A stretch of 64,000 nucleotides of DNA, from NCBI RefSeq assembly GCF_010015585.1, contig NW_022985073.1, positions 1,172,923 to 1,236,922 of the forward strand. Reading direction: 5' to 3'. The notes under the pieces are model-generated. The model worked only from the letters and a program-made list of their open reading frames with translations. It was not told where the DNA came from and made no database searches. The stretch comes from Eremomyces bilateralis CBS 781.70 (lineage: Eukaryota; Ascomycota; Dothideomycetes; Eremomycetales; Eremomycetaceae). The stretch's first letter is position 1. Every line of letters begins with the position of its first letter. Below, piece by piece: positions 25,463-38,081 of this stretch. The translations under genes were made by a program, and so were the position numbers.

Positions 25463-27877
25463 TCATTTGATAAAGTTCGTCCACATGTCGTCGTCGGATT
25501 TCGACGGTGGAATCATCCTGAAATCCCTCCATTCCGTATCTCGATCTTTCCGCACTGCTTCCCGATTCTTGTCTACATGCGTCTGGACTTCCCTTTCGAA
25601 AGTTTTGTTGTCTAAGGCGACGAACGCCTGGTGATCGGAAAGGTTAGTAATTAGGGACACCGATTTGTCTAATGCGAGGATGGGAGTGACGCTTGAGGTA
25701 CGTACCTTCAATGCCTCGGGGATGGGTGTCAGCTTCGGTACATCGACCGCATCATCGCTAGCATAGACGAGTACGACATTCTTGCTGTCGTTCTCAGCGG
25801 CCCTCAGTACATCGGATACATCAACCCGCTGCAGATAGATTAGCATCAAGCCAGACCAGCGTTAATGACTACACGTACGTCGCAAGAGGTTGTCCCCGCG
25901 GTTCCAAAATAAAACTTCCACCACTCCGGTCCAGTTGGCTTCGGGTCCCAGTCGTCTTCTTGCGCTGCCTCTTCTTTCGACCGAAACCCCTGGGCGAGGT
26001 AGGTCGTGTTTTTGTTCATGATGACCCCTCGGAGCTGGTATCCGCGATTTTTGGCCGGTAGGGATTTATTCTCTTCGGCCTTTAACCAGTTTTGATGGTC
26101 ATCCACTGTGGCAATTACTCCCTTCTTCTTCAATTCCACAGCTACGAAAGTTAGTGTTGTTAAACAAAGTACGACGGTGACAGCTTACCTTCGACATTCG
26201 CCTTGAGTTTTTGATATGCCTTGTCCAGTTCGTCGAACATGGATTGGTCTTTCAACCCGTTGACGCGAGGCACCACTTCGGAGACATTCGAACGATTGGG
26301 GGCGCAGCGCAAGACGTCGTCGAAGACTCGGAGCATATCAGGAACGACAGTCCCGTCTTTCTTCGTGAACTCCAAGAGCTTTTTGAGCTCTTTCTCGTGC
26401 TTCTTAACTTCCGCTCGAGCAGTGGAGATGGCGTCGCGGACGGCTCGGGCCATTTCCTGGTTTGCCGTCATATATCTGCCCATGTAGAGATATTCGGCGA
26501 TGCTGATACCCAGGCCGTCGGTCTTCGTGCTGCTCCGTGTGAGCTGCACGGTGAGGACTTTGGGCGCCTCGCTCAGGGAGGCCACCTCGAAGTTAGAATC
26601 CGGGCTGGCCCAGAAGACCATATCTAACGTATCATAGAGGTCTTCCAGCACTTCATCCAGGTCGTCCAAATCGATGTCCAGCGTGTAAAACGGTGCGGTC
26701 TCGCCATCCTCTTCTTTGACGACCGCGGCTCGGAATAGCCGCGAAAGATTCAGATCGGCCTGAAACCGACTGAACGAAATCTCGAAACTATGCATGAACT
26801 GCTTAAAGGAGGGAAGTATCGGGCCATCCGAATCCGGAGGAAGATTCTGGAAAGATCTCATCCTGGTTAGATTCTCGACACTACCGTAAGATCGAATGGT
26901 CAGTTCGGCGAAAGCGAACAATCGCTGAATTTCGGCCATAAGCTCCCAGTCATCGTATTCTTCATCGTTGAGATCGATGAGGCTTTCGAGGGATTCCTCC
27001 TCTCTGATACTTCCGTTCCACCAATTTGCCCAGACCCTGTAGTCAACGCCCGTACGTCCGGAGAAGACGATGTTTCGCACCAGAGGAATGTGCGTCACGA
27101 TGGCGACGAAGTTCGGGAGGAGATCATCATCGTGTCTCGGCTTCATAAAAGTCGGCTCGTCGTCCGTCTTTCTACGGTCAGGCGGATCGGGATCGTCGAT
27201 TTCTCCATGTAGCGTTAAGGCCCATTTGGAGCTGTCATAATTGGCTTGCGTCGCGGGGCGGAGTTGCCCTCCTCCAATAACGCCGCTCTCTTGCTCACCC
27301 ATAAAATCCTCCGGCCCTGCATCCACGAAAGTAAGCAGAGTGTTCTACGCACTCGGATTCTGTCAGGGCATTTTACCTGGGAAGATCTCAGTCGCTCCAT
27401 CTCTGAAGCTTACTCTTGATGGCGGCCGCGACATGGCGGACAAATTCGGATCGACTTGGATCAAATCCGGCATTGATGAATCGATTTGAAAGGCTGGAAT
27501 GAATCACAATATTAGTCGATTGATCCGCGAAAGGGCAGCGAGGTTTCTCACAAGGTACGTTGGTCTCCGTGCCGCCATCTCGGTCTTGTGCAAACGCACT
27601 TTCGTCCCATGCGGTGTCTTTTTTAACCTGAAATTGGGAACGGGTCAGCCAAAGTCCGCAAATCAATATGGCAGTTGGCTTACGAGCGCTTCTTGGCCGT
27701 TCGTCAGGAACTGGACGACGGCTGCATCCAGGTCACCATTGTAGATCTAGTGCCAGTGTCAATTTGGCTCGACGAGTTCATGTACTCTGTGTAATGTACC
27801 TCAATAAGTCGCCTAGCATCAACTCGTGAAAGGTTGGTGATCTCCTTGACCATATCGACATTCTCGTCGGACACCAT
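25463..27877 (-). CDS. UBA-like, ubiquitin-interaction-type protein
   Basis: Eight exons on the minus strand (27877-27800, 27746-27684, 27627-27552, 27493-27377, 27316-26189, 26141-25879, 25828-25706, 25627-25463) join in phase to 670 aa. The N-terminus has a UBA-like three-helix pattern that spans the first intron: 'DMVKEITNLSRVDARRLIE' then 'IYNGDLDAAVVQFLTN'. The middle is rich in acidic and hydrophobic helices and contains a USP25/28-like body ('WANWWNGSIREEESLESLI'). The C-terminal part has a coiled coil ('EVKKHEKELKKLLEFTKK') and a Trp-rich segment ('PTGPEWWKFYFGTAG'). Fungal proteins of this build are usually named ubiquitin-interaction-motif proteins; I see no Cys protease site, so binding rather than cleavage of ubiquitin is likely. 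Intron 7 (25628-25705) is 78 nt, in frame and without stops, so its retention would add 26 residues. Confidence 0.72.
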
Positions 27878-28621
27878 GATGCTTAGGACAAGCCCCAAGC
27901 CCCAAGGTGTTAGGTTGGTGCGGCGATGTCGGCTTTGATAAAACGGGAAGAAGACCAAACGGGGATTCTTTAACAATGTGAATCACATTCCTAATAGCCC
28001 CCAGTGCAAGAGTTAGATGGTTGTGTTTGCCGCCACCCGTTGAGTGGTTTGATGGACATTGCGATATTCTACGGACAGCTGGTCAAAGGGAGGGAACAAA
28101 TGTGTGGACGCCAGAGGCTCCCAAACCAACGCACAGGAATAATCAGTGAATACGTCAATTCAGGTGTCTTCCATGATGATGTTGAATAACAGGCGATGTT
28201 ACTTTTCGAGCGATAATAAATAGCTATGGGCTAAGTTTCATGGTTCATTGTTGACTTGGCTTATGGGATTACGCCTCCAGAAGAGTGGATACAGCCAATG
28301 ACAATTGACAGCCGCCCCATTTACTCAGCGTCTAACTTCGGACAAGATCATCTGCGCCTCCTGATATTGCGTCTTTCATGCCAATGCATACTTGTACCCC
28401 GATCTATGGTACGTTATACAATATCAAAATGTGACGTGAGAAGTGTACATGGCTTTCCATTATTCGTTGGATACCAAACCTAAACAATTCTATCATACAA
28501 CCATAGGTGGAGTGAACACTATTTATACACTATACTAGTATCCAAGACCCTCCATGCGCACACCTATGCGGACGCCTTCCCCGATCTATTCACAAAAAGC
28601 TAAGGGAACCGCCATGAGTCC
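27878..28621. other. Intergenic: promoter of UBA-like gene and 3' flank of Pet127
   Basis: About 740 bases, AT-richer towards 28200-28550. No supported gene, RNA or repeat. Confidence 0.5.
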
Positions 28622-31578
28622 TCAGCTCTTCTCCCCATACAGCCACGCCATATAGGAATCCACACTATCCTCCCTCGCCTTCCCCAATTCCTGCAACGTA
28701 TGCGCCGACACATTCGGATGCGTCGGCCTAAACACAACCGTCCCCTTCCGATCATCAATCCGATCCTGCGCCCGCCGCCACTTCTTGCTCTCCTCCACGT
28801 AGTGGCGGATGTGCCGGAACCAGAACCGGTCCTCCTGCCGGTCCACGCTGCCCCGCGTCAACGCCTGCCGCCGGGCCGTCAGCAGGGCGTAGTAGCGTCG
28901 GGCGGAGGACTCCTTGAGTTCTGTGATGGCGTATTCGACTTTCCAGGAGTCTTCGGGGGCGAGGTCGACCGGTCGGTCGACTTGGAAGCCGTTGACGAGG
29001 TTTCGGACGGTCACCGTGAATCCTAGTAACGGCGTCTCCGCCTGCTGTTCGGGAGAAGACGTCTTCTTTCCACGTTTTGCGTTGGGTGCGACCTGGTGAA
29101 CATCCTCCTCCAGCACATCGTTTGGAGCCTCATCTGACACAGTCGGCTCTTCGGTGACTTCGTCACTTCCTTGTTCCTGCTCCAACGCATCCTCAATGGA
29201 ATCCCGAATCTTGGCCCATTCGTTTTCGTCGATGCTCTTTTCGCTGTCGACATCCTCGCCGAACAAAGACGCCTCATATTCCCGTTGCCGTTGGTCTGAA
29301 GCGCCTTGGATCTCCTCGATCTCGGTTTCGGAGACTGGCTCCGCGAATGCATACATGAAAGGAACGACGCCCTCTCGTGTTTCAAAGCTCAGGCGAATGG
29401 ACTGCGGTCGTCAGCGAAGCCACAGGATATCAGCGCACACAAACTTACTTGCTCCGGGAATCGAGCCGTCGCCTTGTCGAAAATGTCATCGACGACCTTT
29501 AGACTCATCCCAAACTCCTGGTCCCCAAGCGACGGGTCCTGCTGCCCGTGAATAGCCTCATCCATCTCCGCTAGGCTGACGTACTGGAACCCAAAGAGCC
29601 GCTCGACATTATGATATGCAACGAAGATGCCATCCATCCGTCCGATGCGGACCTGAAGCGAATATTTCAGCATCGTGGCGCGCATCATGTCGTGGAATTC
29701 GCGCTCGTATGACATCCAGTTCCCCTGGCTCTGCCGCAGCTCGTACCCCAGATAATCCTCGAATTTCTCGCTGGGGGCGTGGCGGAGGGACAGCACCGCG
29801 CGGGTTTTCAGGTCGAAGACGCCGGTGCCCGGCATGCGCGGGTCTTTCGCGTCGAGCTGCGAGCGGAGCAAGATCTTATCGCTCGAACTGAAATGGTAGC
29901 CTTCAGGCACCTCGTCGACGCCTTTCGACAGTGCGGGGCTGGTCCTTCGGTAGGTTTCGTAGTCGTCGGCGGGGAGGACAAGGAGTTTCTCCAGCGAGTG
30001 ACCCAGGAGACCGAAGATGTTCGGAGTCTGGCCATCTTTTGACTTATCCACGGCGTAGACGCCGTTCTTCCATCGGAGAAACACCGTCGTCGGACCGCGC
30101 GAGAACTTGGAGAACTTTTTGCTGGTGGTTTCGAACTTCTTGGAAAGCATGGAGAAGTTGAGTTCGCGCCATTGGGACAGCAAGAAATGAAGGTGTTCGA
30201 GAATCGAGGTCATGTTCGAGCTGGAGCTGTAGTATCGGAGATTCCGTTCTTTGGCAAGATGTGCTAAGGTCATATCTTTTGATGGGACGATATATTTGGT
30301 CAGTGCACCGTAGTTGAACTCCTTCGCGGGCATGATCTTTTGCAGATATGGATCGAAATTGTACACTCGGGAGCGGGGATCTTGTAGGTAATAGACTCCT
30401 GGGCTACATACTGTTAGCATCGAAACGGAATGTATGATAATGCGAGACCATACTTGAAAAGCACGCGGTCCAATCCATGGGCAAGGCCTGGAGCGTCAGA
30501 TGACCCGATATCGATATCTGTGATGTTTAGTGACATATCAACATGGAAGGATGATGCTCCACTCACGCGTCAGCTGGAAACCTTCTCTAGTGATAACCGC
30601 AACGTCTTGATTGGACCCGGCTTTGGCGTTTTTCCTCGAAACCTTCTTCTTGGGCGCATCATCCGTTCCCATGAAGGAAGGCAATTCCTCGCGCGGTAGG
30701 AGTACCCTCGGCGTATCCCCCAAATCTGTGCTCCCCCGGTTTCTCATCGAGAGCCGCGGACGCGCTCGATGGGAATGAAAGGTTTCCTCCCCATGGGCGA
30801 TCAAGAGCTTTCGAATCTGCGGTTGATCCTGCGAGCCCCCTATAGGATACGTCCGAATCCGAGGAGTCGACACACGATGTTTCCGGATTGTAACATGTCC
30901 TCTAGGCCGTTCGATTCGGGGCTTCTGCTTGACGCTGGAAATGGGAGGCTCCGTTCCTGGTCGAAGTCGATATCGGAGCTTAATTCCACCATTTGAAGGG
31001 TTGGGCTCGGTTCCGCTCTCGTCGGCTTTTGCGGGAGCGCTGTTTGGCAGGGAGTTAGGTACGGCTAGCTCAGTCGTTTCCGCGACCTTGTCTGAATCGA
31101 CCGGTCCACCCTTCCCTCTACCTGAATAGCTGATCCGAATCCCCGGTGTTGGAGAACTGGTATCCTTTCTGGCCGTCCACACTTTCCGAGACCTTGCTTT
31201 TATATTGTGTTCCGTCCCAGTCTTGCGCACAATGGTGCTAGACTTGGCTTTTATTTTGCTTCGGCGGACCAGTCGACTCGGTACTGTACTTGCGCCTGCG
31301 CTGGGTGGTTGGGGGAGAGATCGGGAGGAGACAAGTGACGACGGGTTCGAAGGAGTAAGGCGACGAACGAACGTCTTAGATTTAGGGTTGGGTTTGAGTT
31401 TCGCGCGCCCCGACCTATTTCCATTCTTCGGGGAAGGAGACTTTTCCCCGGTGGATGCATTGTCTTCGCTCTCCTTCGGTGTGCTATGTGATCTGGACAC
31501 TTGGACATAGTGTCTTGCGATCGATTGAAGTGTCGTAACCCTTGCTTGTCGTGCAAGACGCACTTCGATATTGAACAT
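28622..31578 (-). CDS. PET127: Pet127-family mitochondrial RNA-processing protein
   Basis: Pet127 acts with the mitochondrial RNA turnover machinery and is needed for 5' processing of mitochondrial mRNAs in yeast. The family is predicted to have a PD-(D/E)XK nuclease-like core. Four exons (31578-30567, 30517-30454, 30403-29449, 29401-28622) join in phase to 936 aa. The N-terminus 'MFNIEVRLARQARVTTLQSI' is basic and amphipathic, fitting a mitochondrial presequence. A Lys/Arg/Ser-rich spacer of about 270 residues follows. The core runs from 'RVLFKNPGVYYLQDPRSRVY' through 'FNYGALTKYIVPSKD', 'TGVFDLKTRAVLSLRH' and 'RIGRMDGIFVAYHNVERLFG'. The Asp in 'GVFDLKT' is a candidate nuclease-core residue. 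The C-terminal third is acidic and then helical, ending 'MAWLYGEKS'. Confidence 0.9.
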
Positions 31579-32160
31579 AGAGCGGAGTGTATATGGGGAA
31601 TCGGCGCATGGAGGAGAGGGTATCGTATCGGGTTGGGAGGGAGTAGGATGGGCCGCAGGAAGTCGAGGGGATTAGTCCATTACAGAATACAGCAAAGAAC
31701 TGGAAGATGGAAAATGCAACAAATGATTAAAGAGCGACGAGGAAAATGGACCACGATCAGGTCTTTTACACACCCTCTGTGATTCCTCCTATCAATTGTA
31801 ATATTGTGGTACTCTTTCAATGGCTGGACCAGACATCAGACATGGCGATGAACAAAAACCATCACCCATGTCGGAGTTGGAGAGAAGGCGCAAACCAGAT
31901 CCCTGCACAACTTCCCTGCACAACTTCCCTGCACAATTGGATGACCTCACACTGTCACACAACAACACAACGCGATCTAGTCACTACACTGGACTCCCGA
32001 CTCCGCCACTCCGGGATAGCCTACGTACGATGCTAGATTCTCGCTACTAACTTTCTGTCACTACCGAAAGAACTCGATTGTTCCCTTGCCCTCACCGGCT
32101 CATATCTTCACTCTTTTATTCCTCTCCCAGATCCCATTTCGAGCTGTGAGCGCTGCTGTG
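31579..32160. promoter_or_regulatory. Divergent promoter region, Pet127 and PH-LRR gene
   Basis: About 580 bases between two divergently transcribed genes. It contains a 13-bp tandem at 31901-31938 and a CT-rich stretch ending in a possible leader before 32161. I see no RNA gene. Confidence 0.45.
31901..31938. repeat. 13-bp tandem repeat, three copies
   Basis: The unit CCCTGCACAACTT occurs twice exactly and a third time with small changes. It sits in the divergent promoter and could be a polymorphic spacer or a protein-binding array. Confidence 0.85.
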
Positions 32161-35100
32161 ATGGGATCAATTCCTACCCCTGCTGCGCCTCGCTCCAGTA
32201 TCTGGCAATCGGACAACCCGGAGACATGCTTCCAGTGCTGAGAATACGATCTGGACATATGAATCTCTCAAGTGGCTGGATATCTTTGCGGATGAACACG
32301 AGGTCCTGACTTCTGAGGACAATCGGTTACACACGATAGTCTCATCCTCGGACCCCGCGATCTATGTCTCTGCGAGTCCCGCAATTCTCTCCATTGTACC
32401 CTTCCGAGATACGGATTTCGAGGGGGAAACGGCGGCACCACGCAAGAGCGTGACAGGGTCGTCATGTCCTTCCGCAACAGCGGCAAAGATGGCAGGAAGA
32501 GGAGGAGCATCCTCGGCATGATGCCGCTGGCATCGTTTGCATCGAATGGATCGGAGGACGAGATCAAGCAGGAGGCCAAGCCCAAAAAATTGGTGAAGAA
32601 CCCTCGCGCATCGCGATCGGATTCAAACCCTTCCTTGAAGGCCTCCGATCATGAAAGGGATTCCTTGGACCGAGTCATGGCCTCTAGTCGGCCTTCGACG
32701 CAACCCAAGGGCAGGCCCGCGTCGCTGTTCGGGTCGCTCCGTTCGCTTCGCTCCCTGGACCATTACGAGGAACCCCTATCAGCAACGAGCATTACACCTT
32801 CAATACATTGGACACCACTCGGAGAGAATGCAATACCACCGTCCCGAGAAGTGCTCCACCATGGAGAGGTTCAAACGAGCAGCTCAATGTTTCGAAAGAA
32901 GAGGGAATATCTCGTGCTTACTGAGACTCACATCGTACGAGTGAAAAGCCAGCAAAAGGCCGCAGATACGTTTCCTTCGTATGCATGACATTACCATAGT
33001 TAGCTGTGCCTCTACTTGCTAACTATGTTGTAGAATTTCACCGTCCAATGGCAAAGGCCTATACGCTAGACATCGCTCAACCAACTCAGGTGGGTCATTG
33101 CATGACCTGCAATCCTTCACTTCGGAAGCATCGGGCGACAAAGACTACGGCATATCTCTCCGTCAAGTGGTTGCCGTGTACAACCCGGGCGACGGAAAGC
33201 CGTACTTCGCGATTGAAGTGGCATGTCTGGACGAAGAGGTGAACCAGGCTTCTATCATGACGTTACAATTTGACGACCCGAATGACCGTGATGCGTGGTT
33301 CTATGCCATTAAAAGCGCCGCCACCCAGGTCTCCATCGCGGATGATCAGCCCATCAGTCCGTACAACCTCAACCTCGCAGCCAGGACTGTGGAGGCAGAG
33401 AATGATTATGACCCGTCTCACTTTCTCGTGTATAAAGTCGTCGTCCGCCCCGCCGGCAAATCATCCACCCGATCTTCCGCCGACGACCTGTCCAAGATTG
33501 TCTCGACCGTGTGTTTTCTCGTCATTGGTGTGCATAAGATCCACCTGATACCCCTGTTTAAATCGCCGAACCGATCGTCCAGTCCAGCGCTTCACCAACC
33601 GTCGAACCAGGGCTCCTTCGGCATCCTGTCCATGTCGGCCGTCTCCCTTCTTGAGGCCGAGGATCCGTTCGAACTCTCCTTCAGGTTTGCACCCCGTAGC
33701 TGCTTCCCTCCGCGGGCGTGATGCTGACCCTTGCGAAGGCAGCCTCTGAAGGCCAATAAAGTCATCCACCTCGCCTCCCTCGCGGCCCCTGATATCGTGG
33801 ACCGGTTGCTCCATGTTGAGCGGTGCTTGCGGCCGGGATGGGTCGAAAAGCCGTATGCTCTCGAGCTGCCTCCGTCAATGAACGAGAAGCTGGTCACCCT
33901 CGAGGACCTACAACTATCCACGGCGGAAACCTTCGAAAGGACCTTGATAGCATATTGTGTGGCCTACGGCACTGACCCGGCGCATATCCGGTAAGTTAAT
34001 CGTCAACGGTGGCAATCCATGGCCTGATTTTATCCCTCAGCTTGTAATATGCTTCACTCAACCCTTCTAACGGCAAGACAGATATCAAGTGTCCGAGCGA
34101 TATGACAATACGCAATGCTTCGAGCTCCTTCCACCCGTGGGAGCCCCGAAAGTTGCCTATCATGAGTTAGAGCTTCTGGCCGTCATGCGCGCGTTACGGT
34201 ACAACATAGCCTTTAACAGCATATCCTTTGCCAAGGTGTCCCTTGATCCGCTCCGACGCATATATGATCCATATGGTACGGATTATATGTGCATACCCCG
34301 AAACGCCCTTGCCGCCTATCCATCGCTGCAGGAGGATTTCCAGGCCTCTTCACTGTTAGTCTCCGAGACACGGCTGTTGGCGATGGCCAACACGAAGTTA
34401 CGAGGCCTCGATTTCGACTCTTGCATCAAGCAAGTGCCGCGTGAACCGGGCGATGATGACCAGCAGCCCAACGACGGCTGCGCGCTGGTGGAGGCGCTCA
34501 TCCCGCTGTGCAAGACCCAGCTGACCAATGTGGATTGGATTGGATTCAACAACATCCAGCTGGGCGAGCTCGATATCGAGTATATCGTGGACGCGGCCGC
34601 CGACCGAGCGTGTCATTTCCGTGCGCTGGAACTGAGCAACTGCGGCCTGAACGACCGATCTTTGTCGCTAGTCCTGGACGCTCTGCGCGCACAGGAGAAT
34701 ACGCTAGAGTCGATTGACTTCTCCCGCAGCGCGGGACGGCTGAGCCCCGCGATCTTTGAGGGCCAGATCGGCGTGTTTGGATACCTGAGGAGCCTGAACT
34801 TATCGTACCTGTCGACAACGGGTGGCAATGAGGCACTGATACCCGCGGAAATTCTTATGAAGTGGAACCTTCAGAAACTTGCTCTCAGCGGATCCCCGAT
34901 CAGCGGCGCGATGCTTGATGCCATTGCTGTGTAAGTATTCTGCATTATCCATTTGAAAAGTTGATCTGACGGCTTCCACAGCTATCTCGAAAGTCCCAAG
35001 TCTTCCTGTTTGCAAGAGCTACGGCTCGATCACACTGCCATGACTGGGGGCGAAATGGCTAAAATCCTCCTTGCGATGACCAAGGAAGAAGGGTCGGAGC

Positions 35101-36155
35101 GTGAATTACACCTTGACTTGAGCGAGAACCGACCGGAAAAGGACCACCGTCTATTATCTTGGGCCATATCGAACGGACATGCACCGTCGAATCTTACCAT
35201 AAAATACCTGGAATATGAGAACGAAAGCCTCTTCCGCGAATTGATCCTTGCGTTAGGGAAGAACCGAACGATCCGATCCTTGGATATCTCAAAGGCAAAG
35301 CTGCCTCATGACGCCTCGGACGAGACCTGCAATGCCCTGGAGGCTTTGTTTAAATACAACACGTCCCTTGTCAGCCTCGACATCTCGGGAGAAGATTCGA
35401 AACTGGAGACATCGAAACTCGGAGTCGGCCTAAACCAAGCTCTCCACGGCCTGAAGGAGAACAAGGCCCTCCGATCGCTGTCCATCCAATACCAAATGCT
35501 CGGCTTGCCCGGGGCCAGTACGCTCGCCGACGTCCTCAAAATCAACGACACCCTCCAATACCTTTTTTGCGAACACAACGCCATTCCCCTCTCCGGCTTC
35601 ACCGACCTCATCAACACCCTCTACCGCAATACCTCCATCCTCTACCTCCCCGAGATGCAAGAAGGCCGCGATGACGCCCTCCGCCAGACCGAATCCCAAG
35701 TCAAAGCCATCCAAGACGACGCCGTCGCCCACACCCCGGGCAAGTCCTCCGTGCGCACCAAGCTCGCCCGCACCGCCCGCCCCTCCCACCGCCGCCAGTC
35801 CTCTAGCATCAGCTTCTCCGACCAGGACATCCAAGCGGCCCTCCGCCTCGTTGAGGAAAGCTGGGACCGCCAGGTCTATCGACTTCGTTTATATATGTAT
35901 CGGAACAACTGCATCGCGCAGGGCATCCCCGCGGAGATGGAGATCCTCGAGGAGGAATACGAAAGACCCGACGACGCGATGTCGAGTACGGGGAGGATCT
36001 TGGAGCAGGTGAAGAGCGAGACTACGCCGCGCGTGGAGAAGGAGCTGGAGCTGGGTAAGGGGGAGCAATCGCGGGACACGAATGGGGAGGAGATGTCGCT
36101 GACAGATGAGATCGAGCTTATGCTGGGATGGGCGAAGAAGGGAGAGAAGGCGTGA
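32161..36155 (+). CDS. PH-like domain plus leucine-rich-repeat protein
   Basis: Secure exons are 32464-32978, 33034-33684, 33739-33990, 34082-34930 and 34982-36155, giving 1146 aa in phase. An extension upstream from 32161 looks coding ('TIWTYESLKWLDIFADEHE', 'AILSIVPFRDTDFEG') but is one frame off. It connects to both flanks only if one base is gained near 32237 and one lost at a G run near 32421. The first part (about residues 130-330) looks PH-like ('EYLVLTETHIVRVKS', 'DDPNDRDAWFYAIKSAA'). The centre has irregular leucine-rich repeats of the ribonuclease-inhibitor/tropomodulin kind ('LRSLNLSYLST', 'LQELRLDHTAMTGGE', 'IRSLDISKAKLP'). The C-terminus is helical with 'ELMLGWAKK'. PH plus such repeats recalls CARMIL-type actin regulators; that link is inference. 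Confidence 0.82.
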
Positions 36156-37101
36156 AATGGGAGGTAGCACAGCACTCCTTGAACCCCTTGCGCTCAAGCG
36201 CGGATCGAAGCGTCTGCCGATAACAATCCAGCTTCCAAACCCTCACAATCTCCGTATACGAAGCGATTCGCCGGTCATAACGGCTGCCAGGCCACTCCAC
36301 AATCTCCCTAACCCGCTCACCCAAGGGCTTCCATGACCGACCTCTTTTGGTCCCGGGTCTAGCCCGGTTCGTACACTTGGAACTCTTCGCTTTTAAGATC
36401 CAGTATCCGGTAGCCGGCGGAACCCCACATTCGCGAAAAGTATCGCTATTGGAGAGGTCGCGGCGATGCCGACGGAGAGCCTGGACTTCGCGCGGTCGGC
36501 CAGACGTGACCGGCGGGCGCGGGGGTTTGTGGAGGGGTAGGGATGGGCTCGTAGGGTGGTGTAGGGTTTTTTGCGACGGCGTAATTTCATGATGTAGCTA
36601 GTTTGGGTTGTCTATATTCATTCTATGAAGAGATAAACGTCTATAAGTTGATAATATCGCTCCTAGAGGGTACGTCATAGGGTGTCTAAATGGTGCTACG
36701 ACTATTGTATCAATCCTGGCCCCTGGGTTGTTATCCTCTGTAAATCGATGGCCTTGTCTCCGTAGGTTGTGCTCCTCGAGTCTATCATGCAATCATCTAT
36801 GGCGAGGATTGATTGTCATTGGTTATTGCTCGCTCGACCTGTTGTGGATCCAACTTCCGGAGTCACAGCAGGAATGATGTGATAATTGCAGATACATAAC
36901 AATGCATTCGAGGCAGGTCAAGCAATCATGCCCCGAACAAGGGTCCCCAGATTATCTGTGGAGTAGAATCAGCCCTTTCCGTCCGAGAAAGCTTCAATTA
37001 TTTATCTCTCTCCTGATCCCGTATCCAATGCCGGTTTATTGCACCAAACCGTAGACGTTCGTCTTGTCTCTCCGTCCTAAGGAAGGCGACACTTCCTCAC
37101 T
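36156..37101. other. Intergenic, about 950 bases
   Basis: Lies between two co-directional genes. Several short open frames occur on both strands but none has domain content or splice structure. No repeat or RNA gene recognised. Confidence 0.5.
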
Positions 37102-37748
37102 ATGCCTCCGGGTGGAAGACTCCAAGATGAGGAACTGGATCGTGCGGCATGGCAAGCTGCCAAAGCTGGCGCAATCGGTGCGGCAAAGGTACGTTTCCGC
37201 AACAATTGTACTTCATATTAGAATTTCCTACTTCGACATTGTTTTTTGAGTCTCTGTATTGTAAGGTCGCGTGTTTCTGTTTATTTGAGGAATCACTATC
37301 CGTGCTGTCATCGAAGGCTGCTGACGAAACCTCCCTCTCAGTGGGGCGTAGGTGCAGCAATGTTAGGGGGAGCGGCATACTTCTACAGTCCGATATATCG
37401 TGGATTGACCATCCAATTCAAAATGTAAGGATGTCTCCCTTTACCCTCACTCCCTAAGCATATTGTCTAGTCGGCAACGAGCAAGAACCATCTCTACCCC
37501 CTGCCGGTCCTGTCCTGTATTGGTCCTAATAACAGCCATGGCACAGCTATCTCCAGATGTCCGCGATGACGCTCGGTGGGATCCTCAAAGGGGAGAGCTA
37601 CATGCATGACCATAAGATCCGAATGAGACATTACCGCCGGCTACAGAGCGATAGTCGGAAGTGGAGGGAGAACGAGGCGGACTATGAGAGTCGAGGGACG
37701 CCGGGGGTGGGAAGCGAGGGACATGTAGGACGTAGAGAGGATAGATAA
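37102..37748 (+). CDS. Small conserved membrane protein of unknown function
   Basis: Three exons (37102-37188, 37342-37424, 37547-37748) join in phase to 123 aa. The N-terminus 'MPPGGRLQDEELDRAAWQAA' is charged and helical. It is followed by 'AGAIGAAKWGVGAAMLGGAA', a Gly/Ala-rich segment long enough to cross a membrane, then 'FYSPIYRGLTIQFK', a second moderately hydrophobic stretch ('YLQMSAMTLGGIL') and a basic, charged C-terminal helix. The pattern is reminiscent of small fungal mitochondrial inner-membrane proteins such as the HIG1 type, but I cannot place it in a named family. Introns 1 and 2 (152 and 122 nt) are longer than average for this window. Confidence 0.72.
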
Positions 37749-38081
37749 TATAATGATTCGTCTCCTTGGATACGACATGGAGTTGTTTGGTTCAGACACG
37801 AGAAGTCCGTCCCAGTCCACGTTCTATATCTCTTGCTCGTGGTCGACATGATCTGATCTGATACCAAAGCACGACTTGACTGTTTGCCTACTTAGTTGCC
37901 TCAGAGCCTTGCTGCCTTATCCTGCTCATGCCATCCTCACTGCCACGATCCTCCCGTCCTCTTCCACCTTGACCGCAACGTGTCTTTCTTCCTCAACATC
38001 ACCAGTAACATCACGAATTTCTTGTGGAAGATAGACCTCTAAGCTCCAAGGACCCCAAAGCCTCCATCGGCAGAATTCAAA
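37749..38081. other. Intergenic, short promoter of Derlin gene
   Basis: About 330 bases, CT-rich just before the Derlin start. Nothing else visible. Confidence 0.5.
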
